A DNA stretch of 64,000 nucleotides, taken from Galbula dea. Lineage: Eukaryota; Chordata; Aves; Piciformes; Galbulidae. The notes below the pieces were generated by a model. That model was not told the origin of the DNA. It saw nothing but the letters and a program-made list of their open reading frames with translations, and did not search any database. Made by a program: the position numbers and the translations under genes. Below are positions 37,378 through 50,261 of this stretch, piece after piece. The DNA lies in NCBI GenBank assembly GCA_013399015.1, contig VWZX01010099.1:147090-211089 (forward strand), given 5' to 3'. Within the stretch, counting starts at the first letter, position 1, and every line of letters starts with the position of its first letter.

Positions 37378-37480
37378 ACAGTGCAGTAGGTAAATGTTAT
37401 CATCACCATTTGTAGTGATGGGAAAACTGAGACACAGATGTTTAATGAGTTGCCCAGCCAAGTTCACCCTGGGAGCTGCA
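37378..37480 (-). mobile_element. MIR-like ancient SINE
   Basis: The minus strand matches the 3' half of the MIR core. On the plus strand the blocks appear reversed: TTATCATCACCATTTG, GATGGGAAAACTGAGACACAG, TTGCCCAG and GTTCAC. These correspond to the familiar MIR segment with a 'GTGACCTTGGGCAA', 'CTCAGTTTCC' and 'AAATGGGGATAA' order. Similarity is strong for so old a family. The tRNA-derived head is not recognisable. Known biology: MIR/CORE-SINEs predate the amniote split, so a remnant in a bird is plausible. Confidence 0.65.
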
Positions 37481-38788
37481 AATGCCCCATAGCATAAACA
37501 GCTGAACCTCAGGAGAATGAAAGTGAAGAACCCCTTAGATAAGAAGTTACTACCACTTTTATTTGATTGGAATTGGATTGAAGTTGTTGGTATTCTACAC
37601 ATGACTGAAATAGACTCTAGTTCCTCATTCTGGCTGCAGTACCTTTTCAAAGCCTCTTCATCAGTAGAAATACTTACTAAAGTCTATTTTTTGACAAATT
37701 GAAAACTGTTCTCCTTCTGTCAGTGATTTGCCTGTTCTCTGACCACTCTGTGAAATTGATGAAGCCCTTCCCTGTGGTTTATTTCACAAGAGTGGCACGA
37801 AAAATGCTGCACTGCATTTAAAAATTTAGATATTTGCTCAGAGCCATGAGTGTGAAAGATAAATTCCTAATAGAAGAGGAATCCCTCACTGGCATGGTCT
37901 CACTGCTCCTAAATCTGCAGGAGCAAACTCCTGATGTGATTAGTGACTTGGCCATTCATGTCATGGCACTGAAGAAGACCAATGCCTGTTAGGTCCTCCA
38001 ACCTCCCAAGGCTGCACAGTCTCACACTTTCAGGCTTTCATATTTCACATATCAATGGATGAAGAAATGAAGATATCACTCTAGGTTTTCACTTCTGATT
38101 TCCCAGGTGCTCAACCCATTAAGAGTAACTCTCTTAAGAGCCAGATGTGAGTGGCTCAGCAGACCATCAAGGTCCAGCAGACTTCCTCCCTGGAAAAAGT
38201 GTGAACAAGGAATGATAAAGAGGAGGAAAACATGGCCCACTGAGGTCCTTTAACATTCATTCCCCTAAATTTACATTCTCAGATGGTAATAAACAATATT
38301 TTAATTGTCCTTAAATACTCATCCTGAAATGCTAGCTTTTGTCCTGTTGTTTTGTAGGATTGCACAAAAAATGTGAAGTCTTTTTGGGATTGACTTTAAA
38401 TGCAGCCAGAAATTCAGGAAAAACAGCAGTAAATAACTTGCAAGGAAACCCTGTGCAAGGGTGGTGGTTTTAATTGTCTGTAAATAAGGACGTTATCTTT
38501 CACACTGCTCACCTCAAGAGTCTGGTTTTGGGAATCCAGCAGCACTGGGATGATGCTGAGATGGGCAGAAGAGGCTTCTCTTTTCCACAAAGTGCTCTGA
38601 GATTTCCCAAATAGCCCTACTGCACTATATCTTACCAAAATGCTCAAATAAAGGTGCTCCCAAAACTGGAAGGGACAAAACACAGAAAACAGCCTTCATT
38701 TGAAAATTGTGAAGGACTTGAGTGATTTTTCAATACTCTATATGACCATAATTTGTAGCCCCAGGCAAAGTAATAATGCTTTACAGTA
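37481..38788. other. Unique non-coding DNA
   Basis: Nothing recognised. The frames at 37517-37702 plus and 38414-38683 minus have no domain. Confidence 0.5.
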
Positions 38789-38858
38789 TTTTTATTTATT
38801 TAATTTTTTTTNTTGGTTGTGGAGGGTTTTTTTCGTCATTTGGTTTTGGTTTTGCAAT
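38789..38858. repeat. T- and G/T-rich low-complexity tract with one undetermined base
   Basis: TTTATTTATTTAA followed by a T run, then GGTTG, GGGTTTTTTT and TTTGGTTTTGG. This is the reverse-strand counterpart of the A/C-rich tracts elsewhere. The single ambiguous base of the window (N) is at 38812 inside the T run and probably reflects sequencing uncertainty in the homopolymer. Confidence 0.88.
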
Positions 38859-41277
38859 AAAGAGTAACCCAATATTTATAGCACATACATGTTCTCAAGT
38901 ATTTTGCTTCTCACCAGTCTGAGAATTTTCTTTGTTTCTTTCCATGTTGAGCAACACCTGGGAAGATTTGACTTTTAGACCAGGTCAAGGGATATCTTGG
39001 AAGCTTATAAGCTTCCTTAAGGAGAGCTATCAGGAAATCTATAGGCAACCAAAAAATAATTTACTCTTCTTTCAAGAGCTGCCAGCAAATCCTTTACCAT
39101 GCTGAGAAACCATTTCCATTGTGTGGCAGAAATAATAATGCTAATTCAAAAAGATTTGATTTGATTTCCTTCACCTCAGGAGCTTAACACTGAGAAAGAA
39201 AACAAGAATGGGGCAAACAAATTGTTATGCTACTTCCCCTTTTCTACCATGACAGTCCTTCTAAATAGTACTCACATTCCCTGTAAAGACATCCTTAATA
39301 TTACTACTGGAGGAATCTTTTTTCTAAACACCTTCTTCCTTACTCTGAAAACTGATGGCAGAATGAAATATTAGATGATAGGACTTGAGAACATAAAGAA
39401 CAACATGAAATCTTGATTGTTCTTATTGTAAATTTAGACTGCATGGTCCAGTCTATGAAAACCAACTTGGCACAAAAGGGAGAAGTGGATTTGTCTCAGC
39501 ATGGTAGGCAGTGATTGAAAAAACCATAGTTCCTTCTCTTTCACAAGTAAATATTATCTATACCTGCCTAAGAGTAACAAAATGATCAAAATATTTTTGT
39601 TTCAATGATGATGTCTGTTCCTATGGTTGTATGTTTTTATAAAGTCACATTGTATACATACAATTTATAAACAATCAATTGCATCTATTCTCCTGCTCCT
39701 CTGCTGCAGCACACTCTGAGAGCTATACCATGGGAAATTTTTTTCACTTCTCAATCAATTTTGTTAAGATTTTGTATATTTTTTGTAGAGCAATTCACCA
39801 TTGAATTTGGCTTGAACTTGCCAGACAGTTTTGATTTTAAATGTAAAGAGAGATAAATCAGCAGTGAAAGAAAGAGAACAATAATAAAAAGGAAGAAGGG
39901 AATACCCTTCTCCAGCTTTCTTATCAGCACTCCTGGAGAGTGAATGAGTAGTTTGGAAAAGCCTCATCACTTTCTTCCTTTCCTATCACTATCCTGTGCT
40001 CTGCACCTCTGCTTGATTCTTCATTTCTATTTCTTCATTGCTATTGCTCTTCCTTTCTTAGAGATTCCCAAAATAAGTACAGAATATAAATCTGCTGAGC
40101 AGGTAAATCAGAAAATTCCCAAAAGGAATATCCTTTGGGATGGGGCTGCCAACCATCATTCCAGGCCACACAATGGAGTTTGTTTCTCCTCTCTATCACA
40201 CTTACAGCTCTTTATCTTACAAATCTTTGCAGGGTTTTTCAGCATTTACTGAAATGTGAGTATGAGGGCTAAATGGTATATACCATAGTCTTATTTTTAA
40301 TTATGGTGGTTAAGGTAAACTCTTTTTAATGATAAACAGTTGTCTTTTCCCAGTGGAGCATTTTCAGTTGCCTTCTAGCTAGTCTTTCTCAGTCAGGGCC
40401 TTAGCCTGATCCTACTCATTTATGAAAGTCAGGTTTTGGAAGTAAGCAGCAGCCAGTATTACAATTTTTGAAATCTGCAAACAGCAGCCTAAGCTGGGTA
40501 TAAAGTGCTTTGGTATATAAGGAAGTAGGCAGATATGTCCTTCTAGTCCATAAAATAAAGTTTGGCATATATGTAGCGCAGCAAATACACTTTTAAAGGT
40601 CTATATCTTTAGACTACAATATAGCCTTAGTAGTAATTAACTGTTTATCACAGATCAACAGGAGTTATAGAGCACCAGCTCTACTATAAGCATTCCTAAT
40701 GGCTTCTTGAAATGTCAGCACACACAAAACTGAAAATGACCTTAAGGTCAGAGGGAAATTACTGTTATACATCACTGAGGACATCATGTCAAGTACCATA
40801 TTTATGTGTGAAGTGGAAAGGAATTAAGGAACACAAGTAGAATTCAGGCAGTCTATGTTCTCTGGAGCAATACAAATGAATGATGTATTACAACAATTAT
40901 TGAGCCATATCTATTCAGATAGGAATTACTAACATATTAATATGTTAAATGATTTGTTAAACATTATGACTGTAAAGTGCATGACAAAAAGTCTCCATTA
41001 TTTTTTCTGGAGTTTTTAACAAGCTTTTTATTTTCCTAATAAACACTCAATTGTCAAGAGATTGTTCAGCTTTCATGGGCATTATACATAGTGCTTAAAC
41101 TTTGGGCTGATAATAGAATGTCTAATGTTACACAACATGTACCTGAGTATTGTGCATGAGGATGAGATAATTCTTTCCTGAATGTGAATCATCAGTTCTT
41201 GTGGTACCCAGGCATTAATGTCTGCTTACTTCAACTACTTGATTTTTTTTTTCTTCTGAAAAATCAGTTCTTTACTG
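38859..41277. other. Unique non-coding DNA
   Basis: No gene recognised. Two perfect palindromes stand out: GGAAGCTTATAAGCTTCC at 38999-39016 and AACATATTAATATGTT at 40931-40946. The DNA around the second one, about 40880-41110, is AT-rich. Confidence 0.5.
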
Positions 41278-41325
41278 AAGGCCAGATTTTGTCTCTCTCA
41301 CCTACACTGGTAGAGGTTTCTATAT
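41278..41325. mobile_element. Ancient amniote palindromic element remnant (weak)
   Basis: AGGCCAGATTTTGTCTCTCTCA followed by CTACACTGGTAGAGG resembles one arm of an old amniote element whose ends read roughly 'ggccaaattctgctctcagttacactggtgta'. Only one arm is visible. The match is short, so the call is tentative. Confidence 0.35.
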
Positions 41326-43489
41326 AGATAAGGCTAAGCAGTGCTATTGATCAACCAGCAAAATTTGACAGAAGACAAGAAAAAGAAAAGATAACCTTAA
41401 CAGGAATAAATACTGCAAGAAATGTCCTGGAAAACTCTGGCACTGAGCTATCTTAGAATATGGAAAAGAACCATTTACACATTTAGGAACCTACTTTCAA
41501 AATGCATAGTCTTCTCTCTAGTGATGTCTCAAGGAGAAAAGAATGCATTCTAACAACAGAAAGAAAAATACTATGCAGGACTATAGAGGTATAGACAACA
41601 TAAAAAATTGATTTTATATTCTTATTTTTTTTTACACTGGGCAGTGGAAACTTTTAGCCATAGCTAAATTGCAAGTTATTCCCAGTAGTGGAGAAGGCTG
41701 TGTGTTAAAAGTGTGGTGGTGGGTACCATGCAGTATCGAGTCATTTGTGCAGATGTTATCATGGTATCTCTCTGTTTCTCTATTTTCTCAGCTGTAACTG
41801 CTCATTTAAGTAAGACAAATATATAGCATTGACATTTGTGCTGAGATAAGTAAAAATCTATGCTCTGCTTTGGTGCAATGATGTGTGAAAAATCAAAAGA
41901 CCAAGTTGATGCAGTTTAATATGAAGCAAACTTGAGACTGGTATATCATGTCATCAGGGTGCCAGGTACAAAATAGATATAGACATAATAGAATTTATTT
42001 CCTCAAGAGCAATGGAGCAACAGATGTTTTGGAAGTAAAGAATATAATATTTTTTGAGATTTCAGTTAAGAAAAGTTGAGACTGAAGCCATCCACACATG
42101 AAGAAACATAATCAAATACAGTGTCAACGCCTTCCACCTCTCAAAATAGTGTCTGAGACAAACAGCTCCAGCTGACATGAACCTTTTGTGCAGTTCTGGG
42201 AATGTCTGTACATTGTGTGAAAAGTTTATGAGAAAGAGAGATTTTACAATAAACTGGTGTCTGCCTTAACTTCCAGAAATTTACCTTCATGCACCTCCAA
42301 GGTAATGAAGCATGAATTCAAAAGATTAGATTTCATAGCAGTCAGCATGGAAGCCAAGAGGGAAACTTCACATCTGAAAGTGTATTTTTTAGACCTGTTT
42401 TTATATGACTGATTCCAAAGACAATAAAAAACAACAAAAAATACCCTTAATATTGTCATGCAGATTATCAACAATTGCTGCAAATGAATATACATCAAGT
42501 GCAGTGTAACTGCATACATTGCCAAGTATAAACCATGCTTCTGGTTTTTACCTTATATTTCATCCCCCAGATATTTACAAATATAACTTTTCAGTGAAAT
42601 GTTCTTCCTGAGACAGAAAAAAGTGACAAGCAATCCTTCAACAGACTGTAAAAAAAAATCAATAATTCTCAACAAATCTGACACTTATTTATGGAGCTGT
42701 AAAAGGATTAAATAAACTGTAATACTTTTCTTGACTCTCCATGGCTTCCATGAGTCCTAAAGCACAGGGTTGTTACGTGCATGCTTCCGAGTACTCTGAC
42801 ACTAGTTCCACTAATTATAAAGAACTTTTCCAAAGACTCTAATGCTTTCTGTCCTCTCAGGAATTTTTTTATTTGCTAAGCAATGTTTCCTCCCTACCTT
42901 CATGAAGTGTTCATTCTTCAGTAATATTAATAGGAACCTTCTGTGTCTTCTTTGTAAAAATTGGAAAGAATACCCTAACCTTTTGGTACCTGAACATTTA
43001 GTTAAAAGTCTTTAGTATCTCTCAACAAAATATTTGACAAGTATTCTAGTGCAGTCAGGAAATCATAAAGACTATATCCTACTGCAGACCTCTATTTACT
43101 AAAGCTGCAAATGCATACCTCACAGCTTTGACTGTTCTTGGTTTTCTGCCATAAGCAGAGCACACATAGTCGATAATTTGAAGGAAGTGGAATCATCTTC
43201 TGATCTTGTCCTCTCAGTCATCAATATCATCAATGAACCTGAATAAAGCCCTGAAGTCTGAGTAATTACTAGGTTCTATGACCACTGATGCATTGGTGAA
43301 TGGTCTTGGGAGATGGGCTGTGCTCTTGGTTTTAACTTCATGCTTTCTTTTGATTCCTGCTATTTATGGATGGGTGTCAAACACCATGGAAGACAGCAGA
43401 CAGATTATTACTATTATGAATCAACAGTTTGCCCTGGCTGGCCTAAAGGGCCAAACACATCCATTAAGCACAGTATAGCTAGCTGGTTG
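41326..43489. other. Unique non-coding DNA
   Basis: AT-rich, with no gene or repeat recognised. The frames at 42244-42525 minus and 43278-43510 plus have no domain. Confidence 0.5.
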
Positions 43490-44029
43490 TCTCATTATAC
43501 TCAGCACTGATATGGTCTTATCTTGAGTACTGCATGCAGTTTTGGGATTCACAATATAAGAAGGATACAGAAATATTAGATTGTGTCCAAAGGAGGTCAG
43601 AGAAGATGGTGAAGGGACTAGAAGGCATAACTTAGGAGAAGAATCTGAGAATATTTGGTCTGTTCAGCTTAGAGAACAGGAGACTAAGAAGTGACCTCAT
43701 TGCTCTCTACATTTTTCTGATGAAGGGGAATGAAGAGGGAGGTGCTGAACCAGTGTGAAGTGATAGGATGTGAGGGAATGATTTAAAACTGCATGAGGGA
43801 AAGATTCAGGTTGGATAGTGGGAAAAAATTATTCACTGAAAGGGTGGTCAAGCACTGAAACAGGCTCCCCAGGGAAATGGTCATGGCCCCAAGCCTGTCA
43901 GTGCCTAGGCAGCTTTTGGTCATCACTCTTAGATACACGGTTTAACTTCTAGGTTGCCCTGTCTGGAGTCAGCAGTTGGGCTTGGTGATCTTCATGTGTC
44001 CCTTCCAGCTCAGGATATTCTGTGATATT
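43490..44029 (+). mobile_element. CR1 LINE, old 3' fragment with its UTR
   Basis: A plus-strand CR1 copy running from the late coding region into the 3' UTR. Recognisable blocks in order are TTGAGTACTGCATGCAGTTTTGGG, CAAAGGAGGTCAGAGAAGATG, GACCTCATTGCTCTCTACA, GAAAGGGTGGTCAAGCACTG followed by AACAGGCTCCCCAGGGAAATGG, and near the end GTGATCTTCATGTGTCCCTTCCAGCTC with a single ATTCTGTG. Several deletions and stops interrupt the frame, and only one tail octamer is left. It appears clearly more decayed than the copy at 6653. Confidence 0.9.
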
Positions 44030-46003
44030 TTAGCTTTAGTCCAGAAAAATTCCCTTTGTTTTGGTTGTGTAGTGATGCCAAGATCTTAGCCAAAATTTCT
44101 CATCCGCTTGCAATAATTACAAATTTATCTCAATTTCAGTTACACAATCAAGAAGAATAAATGAACCCATGACAGTATCCTTATACTATCTTTACACAAT
44201 CCTGTCTGTCAGCCTACTTGAACTTGTGGACTGCCATTAATCATCACTGGAAGGTACATTGGTGTAATCATTTGGATAGCTACCAGGACTGGTGACATAG
44301 TTTCTGCATAGGCTCACAGCCTATCCCACTGTAGTAAGAAATACATTAAACTCAGCAGAGAAATTCCTCTGAAGTGATCTGACTTCTCTCCGTGCATTTC
44401 CACTGACAACAAATGGGAATTAATATTGTTCTTCTATAATTGCTTGTGAGAATGTTCCATTTTTAGATGAAGGAACCTGAGTGCTAAGTTGGTGGCAAGA
44501 CTCTTGAAGATGGATAGGCACATTCAGACACATAGCATCCTTAGCAGAAGTCAGTAGAGGTTTTATTAGAATATTTTTTTTCTTTGTTATACTTTCTGGT
44601 ACAAGGAAGTGTGGAATATATTATTATTTTGCACATCCCCACTTCTCACCTAAGTTTTTTAAAAGTTCTTTTGACCTGCAAGTACAATTTTTCCATTATG
44701 CTGAGTCTTTCCTACAATAAATGCTTATGCTAATAACAAAAGATGAATCAAGAAAGAGTGGTTCCTATAAACTAATCACAACCTCAGGGAATTGACATAT
44801 CTATCTTGCATTTTGCTATGCCCTACAGATGCAATTATCTCACTCCAGCTGCACAGTTTATTGTGACTGTTAATGAAGACTTAATACATGTGGCAGAATT
44901 ACGCAGATAAATCCAGAAGCAGAATCACACAGAATAAAAGAGCAATAACATTTACAGATAATTCTTCAGTTAATCAAAATATACTATTCTGTAGTCCTGA
45001 AAACCTCACATATGCAATGAACAATTATACCTTTATGATATTACTTGTATAAGGAAGGTTACAGGATCAGGTATTGATTAACCAACCTGAAGCACCAACT
45101 CGAGCAATATGCAGAAGTTGCAGTTTAATGAAGTGTCAGTTCACTGCCAATCTGCCAATTTTAAATTCCCTCTGGGGAGAATCTTGGCCTATTTAATTCA
45201 CAGGCATGTGGACAATTTCATTGTCAAATAACTTCACATGAAGAATTCAAGGGATAAATTATTTCTGAGATATTTTCAACAAAATATTATGTTTATTTTT
45301 TTTAAAAAAGTTAGATAATTAGGAGAGTCCCAAAGTATGATTGTAGTATAAAATCAAAACTTTAAGATGTCAGTACATAGCTTTTTGAACTGAATGAAAG
45401 TGTGTAAAGTTACTATATGCAACACTGCCATTGCCTTCTCTACCTTGAACCCTTCCCTTGGCTTTCAAATTTCCTTGGTCCAATTCTACTACCACCTCTG
45501 CTCTCCTCATCTTTTCCACCTTTCCAGTGATGAACTTCATGTTTCCCTACAAAATTCACATCTTTGCTGCAAGAATCAAGTAAATTTAGTAAAAATAAAT
45601 TTTCCCAGCTATTGGTGAGAGGAAGAAAAATAACCTAAATTAATGAAATGTACTAACTCTAGTGTGTGTGAACTGTCACACACACATATACATGCACAAA
45701 TAGATATATGCATATGAACTGAGAGCTTCAAAGCCATGAAACTGATTAAAAAACTCTGTAGGACCTGAGATGTCAGTTATGTTGCTTTGGCACTTGAGTG
45801 TTTCAAACACCCTACTGAAAAGGAAAAAAAGAAAAACAAAACCTAAAATGCTTCTGCTGTTAATGAATATTTACAAAATTCAGCATCTGCTTTTGATAAA
45901 GCTCAAAGAAAATTCTTTGGACCACATAGTTTACCTGAAAAATAAGCACAATCCAATTAAGTTAAATTAATTTCCCCCATATGTAAAAACAGAAGGAATT
46001 TAT
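44030..46003. other. Unique non-coding DNA
   Basis: AT-rich. A short (CA)n and TATA-like stretch lies at about 45660-45720. The frames at 45394-45618 and 45770-45970 lack domains. Confidence 0.5.
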
Positions 46004-46060
46004 TATTACAGAATAAAGATTCAAGCTCTTAGTATTACAGAATAAATAGACATTCAAGCT
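46004..46060. repeat. Imperfect tandem duplication
   Basis: The segment TATTACAGAATAAA, ending ATTCAAGCT, occurs at 46004-46027 and again at 46033-46060. The second copy carries a 4-base insertion. It looks like a local slippage duplication. No function is suggested. Confidence 0.8.
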
Positions 46061-46982
46061 TTAAATAATCTCAAGATGCCACATCCTTAATCTCCTCCTT
46101 CTTTTCTTCTTTTTTCTGTAGCTCATTTATCATAGACTTCTGAGCTGTAATACATTTCATATACTACACCTGTAGACTTCAAAGCCTTCAAGACTATCAT
46201 AGACTACAGAGCACGACATGCAACAGGAACGAGCTTCGTAAAATCTATGGCATCTGACGTTTTCTACTTCAGACCATCCTTTATCCTGGAAATGAACGTG
46301 GATAGATGTCAAGAGTCTTTCACAACATGATATTCAAACAGAATCCTAAAAACATGCACACTTCTAGTGGATTTTCTGCAGGTAGCAATTCCCACATGTA
46401 ATCTTTCAATGAGTTACCTGTGTTAATTGCCCAACAGAAATACACTGTCTTCACTTGCAGCCAAAATCTGCTGATGCTTGTTGAATTATTTAAGACACAA
46501 GATTTTTAAGAGTTGGGGTAATGCAGAAGACAACAGCATCCTGTGCATAGCTGATACTCAGGAAAGCCATTCTTAGAGTGCTATACTTGAAAAAGTACAT
46601 GCATAAATTTATTCTGTTTGAAAAGCCACTAAGGGCAGTATCAAGAGGCAGCAGATTAAATTAAAGGCATAGTTTTAATCCAATACAACAATTATAAAAA
46701 TTTAAGATAAATAAAAGAAAGTTAGTCTATGACATTAATTTTCAAACTATCTGCCTTTTCTGGGCATTCATTTGGCAGCTGAAATACACAGACTCACATC
46801 CACCTTCCTCTTGAATAGAGGAAATCCACATGTCTTGACACTCAGGCTCCACCCAAAGTATTACAGATTGCTTTAAGTGGAAAAAATATGTAGTAAAAGT
46901 TCCTCATTTCTACCACTGAAAGTGTTTCAGCATGTAGAAAAATGTCAAATGTAGCAGGACTAGGAAAGTAAAAAAGGAAGCG
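46061..46982. other. Unique non-coding DNA
   Basis: No gene or repeat recognised. Confidence 0.5.
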
Positions 46983-47350
46983 AGATTCTCAGCCCCTGTG
47001 GAGAAATCCTAGTCTCCGCTTTCCCTGAAACCCCACCTGGAGTACTATGTCCAGCTCTGGAGTTCTCAGGACAAGAAGGACATGAACCTTTTAGAGGGCA
47101 TCCCAAGGAGGGTCAGAAAAACAATCAGAGGCTGGAACACCTCTGCTATGAAGAAAGGTTGTTAGAGCTGGGGTTGTTCAGCCTGAAGAAGAGAAGGCTC
47201 CAGGGAGACATTATTGCACCTTTTCAATACTTAAAGGGAGCCTATAAGAAAGATAGGGACAGTCTTTGTCAGGGCCTGTTATAACAGGACAAAGGATAAT
47301 GGGTTTAAACTAAAAGAGAGTAGATTTAGATTTTTAGAAGAAAATCTTAC
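46983..47350 (+). mobile_element. CR1 LINE, internal fragment without 3' UTR
   Basis: Plus-strand CR1 coding-region sequence: CCCCACCTGGAGTACTATGT, AAGAAGGACATGAACC, AGCCTGAAGAAGAGAAGGCT, AACAGGACAAAGGATAATGGG and AAACTAAAAGAGAGTAGATTTAG. The copy ends near 47350 without the last coding segment, the UTR or the tail octamers, so it has lost its 3' end as well as its 5' end. A later deletion or rearrangement after insertion is the likely cause. Frameshifts and stops have destroyed the frame. Confidence 0.88.
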
Positions 47351-48990
47351 ATTTTCAGAATTCTTGTCCTTCCCATCTTTGAAAAGCAGGTAGCTTAGGG
47401 GAAGTTGTCATTTGCTGTAATTAGTGTTTGAATACACACTAATAGCATCACAGAAATACACAAACACACACCATGGGCACTGTCAGGCTGACAAATAACT
47501 TCTCAGTTGAAACTGACCAAACATGAGATGACATCAGGCTGTCAGAGCTGCTTCCAGGCAATGTGAGAAGTCTGCCTCTTGTGCTGCAGGACCTGATATA
47601 TTAACAAAATAAATGGGTTCAAAGGTAGGGCAGGACTCATGACATAGGATTGCACAGGACAAATTGCATCTACACAGTGAAATAAAGCATGGTGAAGAGA
47701 TACCTGAGCTGGCAAAGACCTACAACAGCAAAAGGCAATATTGCAACAGAACTCCTTCTAGACTTCAGCAGAGCTCATCTGAACACACACTCACTAACGT
47801 GAGCAATGGGATGTATTCTCAACTGCATGTAGTGCTGCAGTAGATGGATTTACTACCTCAGATTTCCATTAGCTCAAGCATGTCCATATCATGTGTAGAC
47901 ACAGGTGGAGAGATTAAATAGCTATCAATTTAGACTTGCCTTCAGACATACAGCTCTTGTTTCTTTTATGAAACTGCAAGAAGAATGGTAAAACAAACTA
48001 ATTTAGAGGCAACAAAATTGCTCAGAGGAATAATTATAGCAACTTTCACCTCAATAGCTAGGTCACTGGTTCAAAATCATTCAAATCATTTGTGACTGAA
48101 AATCATTACTAGTTGACTCCACTCAATGAGCTCGTGCTCCAGGTCAGAGTAATAATTACTGCAGGACTAAAACCATCATTAGTGGTTCCATTAGTAAAGA
48201 GAAAGACAGAAAGAGGGAGACAGAGAAAAGAAGTAGCAGCTTTGGTCTCATTAGTGCTGCTTCCCAGTCAAGGATGAGAGGAGAAAATGCTTTGAGAAAA
48301 CCTATATTGCTGAGGCCTGATTTAGCTGTCCAAACAAAACATAATTTGAGTTACTCCAGGATATGCCACCTGCTCTGCATCTGCATCTCAAAAAGGACAC
48401 AGGTCTCCCTTGGGTCTAAACTGTCACATCTACCAGCACCATGTAGATATGATAAACAGCCTATATCATCTTGGCTCTAGCACTAGATGTCCATCTGGAG
48501 ACAGTGAAGTCCAGCCCTCTCTATTCCAGCCTCCCTCCTACACTTCCAAATAGAAACTCCAACCTCAAAAACTATGGAGTTATTGGTAAACTTAATAACT
48601 AAAGTCTTCCATTTCCTCTGGTTTTGTCTTTGTCTTGTAAACCAACAAAAAACATACAGATATTGGGAATTTTTGGTAAGAAAATTTGTGTATATAAATG
48701 AAGACAACTAGGTACCTAGCTAATATCTGTCTGGAGACCTGTTTCTCTAGAGATTCTTTATAGCCTGAATTCTGCCACGCTGTTTATCATCAGCAATTCA
48801 CCTACATTTGGGGTGGGTTTTTTCCCATAGAAAAGTGATATCTGAACATTTCAATGTCCTAGAAATAAACTGAAGAAACTGAGCTGAGGAGTTGCCCTAG
48901 GAAGAACAGCTGGCCTAGGAGTAAGACTTACAATAGCTCTAGATATCTGGACATGCTGATGGCCCTCTGGTATGTGAACTATAGTATCAT
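47351..48990. other. Unique non-coding DNA
   Basis: No gene or repeat recognised. The frames at 48274-48480 plus and 48483-48707 minus lack domains. Confidence 0.5.
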
Positions 48991-49028
48991 ATGGCTAAGC
49001 TAGAATTATATGGCTGAGCTAGGATTTT
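48991..49028. repeat. Imperfect 19-bp tandem duplication
   Basis: ATGGCTAAGCTAGAATTAT is followed directly by ATGGCTGAGCTAGGATTTT, with 16 of 19 positions identical. It is a small local duplication. Confidence 0.85.
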
Positions 49029-50261
49029 AAACCCGCTGTTCTGTCAAGTGAATGATGGACACAGGTGAGGCAAGGTGAAAAAAGTACAGATTTGCTTGCA
49101 TCAGGTGAAAGGATATTTATGGTGGAAAACATAACCTTAAAGAGAAGGTGTACCAGGTTTTCCAAAGGAACCCTGTGAAAATGCCAGATACTGATGACGA
49201 TGAAACCAGAGGGCAGTGAAGTAAGAGCTCTGTTTTAAAAACAGAGAGAAATGCATGAATACTATTTTTGAGCATCTTTCTTCTAGTAGTTTCTGGTAGT
49301 TTTCAAAATACATTTCTTATATGGCTGGATCCTTTATACCAAGATACTCTCATAACATGTACTTATAATAATAGCATGGGCTTATTAACATTCTATATTT
49401 AAGAGATCAGCTGACATAGTCAGTTGGGTCTTTTAACATTGTAAGTTTTCCTAATGGTTGCTAGTTTAATTTGTCTGTCTCTTTTAAAATACCTTTCTCT
49501 TAAATATTTGTCTCCCTCTTTAAGCAGAGTTTTGTAATCCAACATCAGCTCTTTAGATTTTAAGAGAAGGTTATTATAACACATAAAACATATGGTCTCA
49601 GTTCAGCTCCCAGTGTACATAGAATTAGTCAAAACAAAACACTACCTAGTTGGTACCAAAACACGTGGTTCAGTCAGTAATTTTTGCTCAGAGGTATTTT
49701 GGGATTAATTTAGCCTGAACAATGCATTTTTTTTCTCACCCCACTTTTGTCTCTGTAGGTCACATGGCAGCAGAAGACAGAATTGCAAGATGAAGTTCAC
49801 CCTCTCTACCTCTCTCTATTGCTCACTTGTATTTCATTCAAGATTGTCTCCGTTTCCAATATGACAATTGCTTTCAGAGACTGGGAAATCTATTTTCAGA
49901 ATTTATATTGCTTTTTGGAATCACAGAAATACATAAATCTCACCATACTGCTAGAAGCAAAAACTTCAAAGCAATACAGATGTAGTATTGGAAACCTGAG
50001 ATAATTCTAGGGTTTTCCTCACAGTAAAGAATTTTTTTTTACTGTTTCTATATGAGAAGGAAAAAATGCCCATGGGTGTGTCTACTTTTGCTGCTGTTAG
50101 GAAAGGGACCACATCTGCTCTTCCAGAGAGTGAATTGAAATGCTGAGCTTGGGACCATCAGTGGGTCCTTCTTCCCCAGCTCTACTTTGAGACACTGGAC
50201 AATCACTTCCTTCAAGACCATGCCCAGGCACATTTCAAGGGATAATATTCTTCCAGGATCT
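49029..50261. other. Unique non-coding DNA
   Basis: No gene or repeat recognised. The frames at 49783-50004 plus and 50048-50233 minus lack domains. Confidence 0.5.

Noticed and set aside
44919..44945. CAGAATCACACAGAAT, resembling CR1 tail octamers
   Set aside because: No CR1 3' UTR follows on either strand.
45660..45720. Short (CA)n and TATA-like alternation
   Set aside because: Too short and irregular to call a microsatellite.
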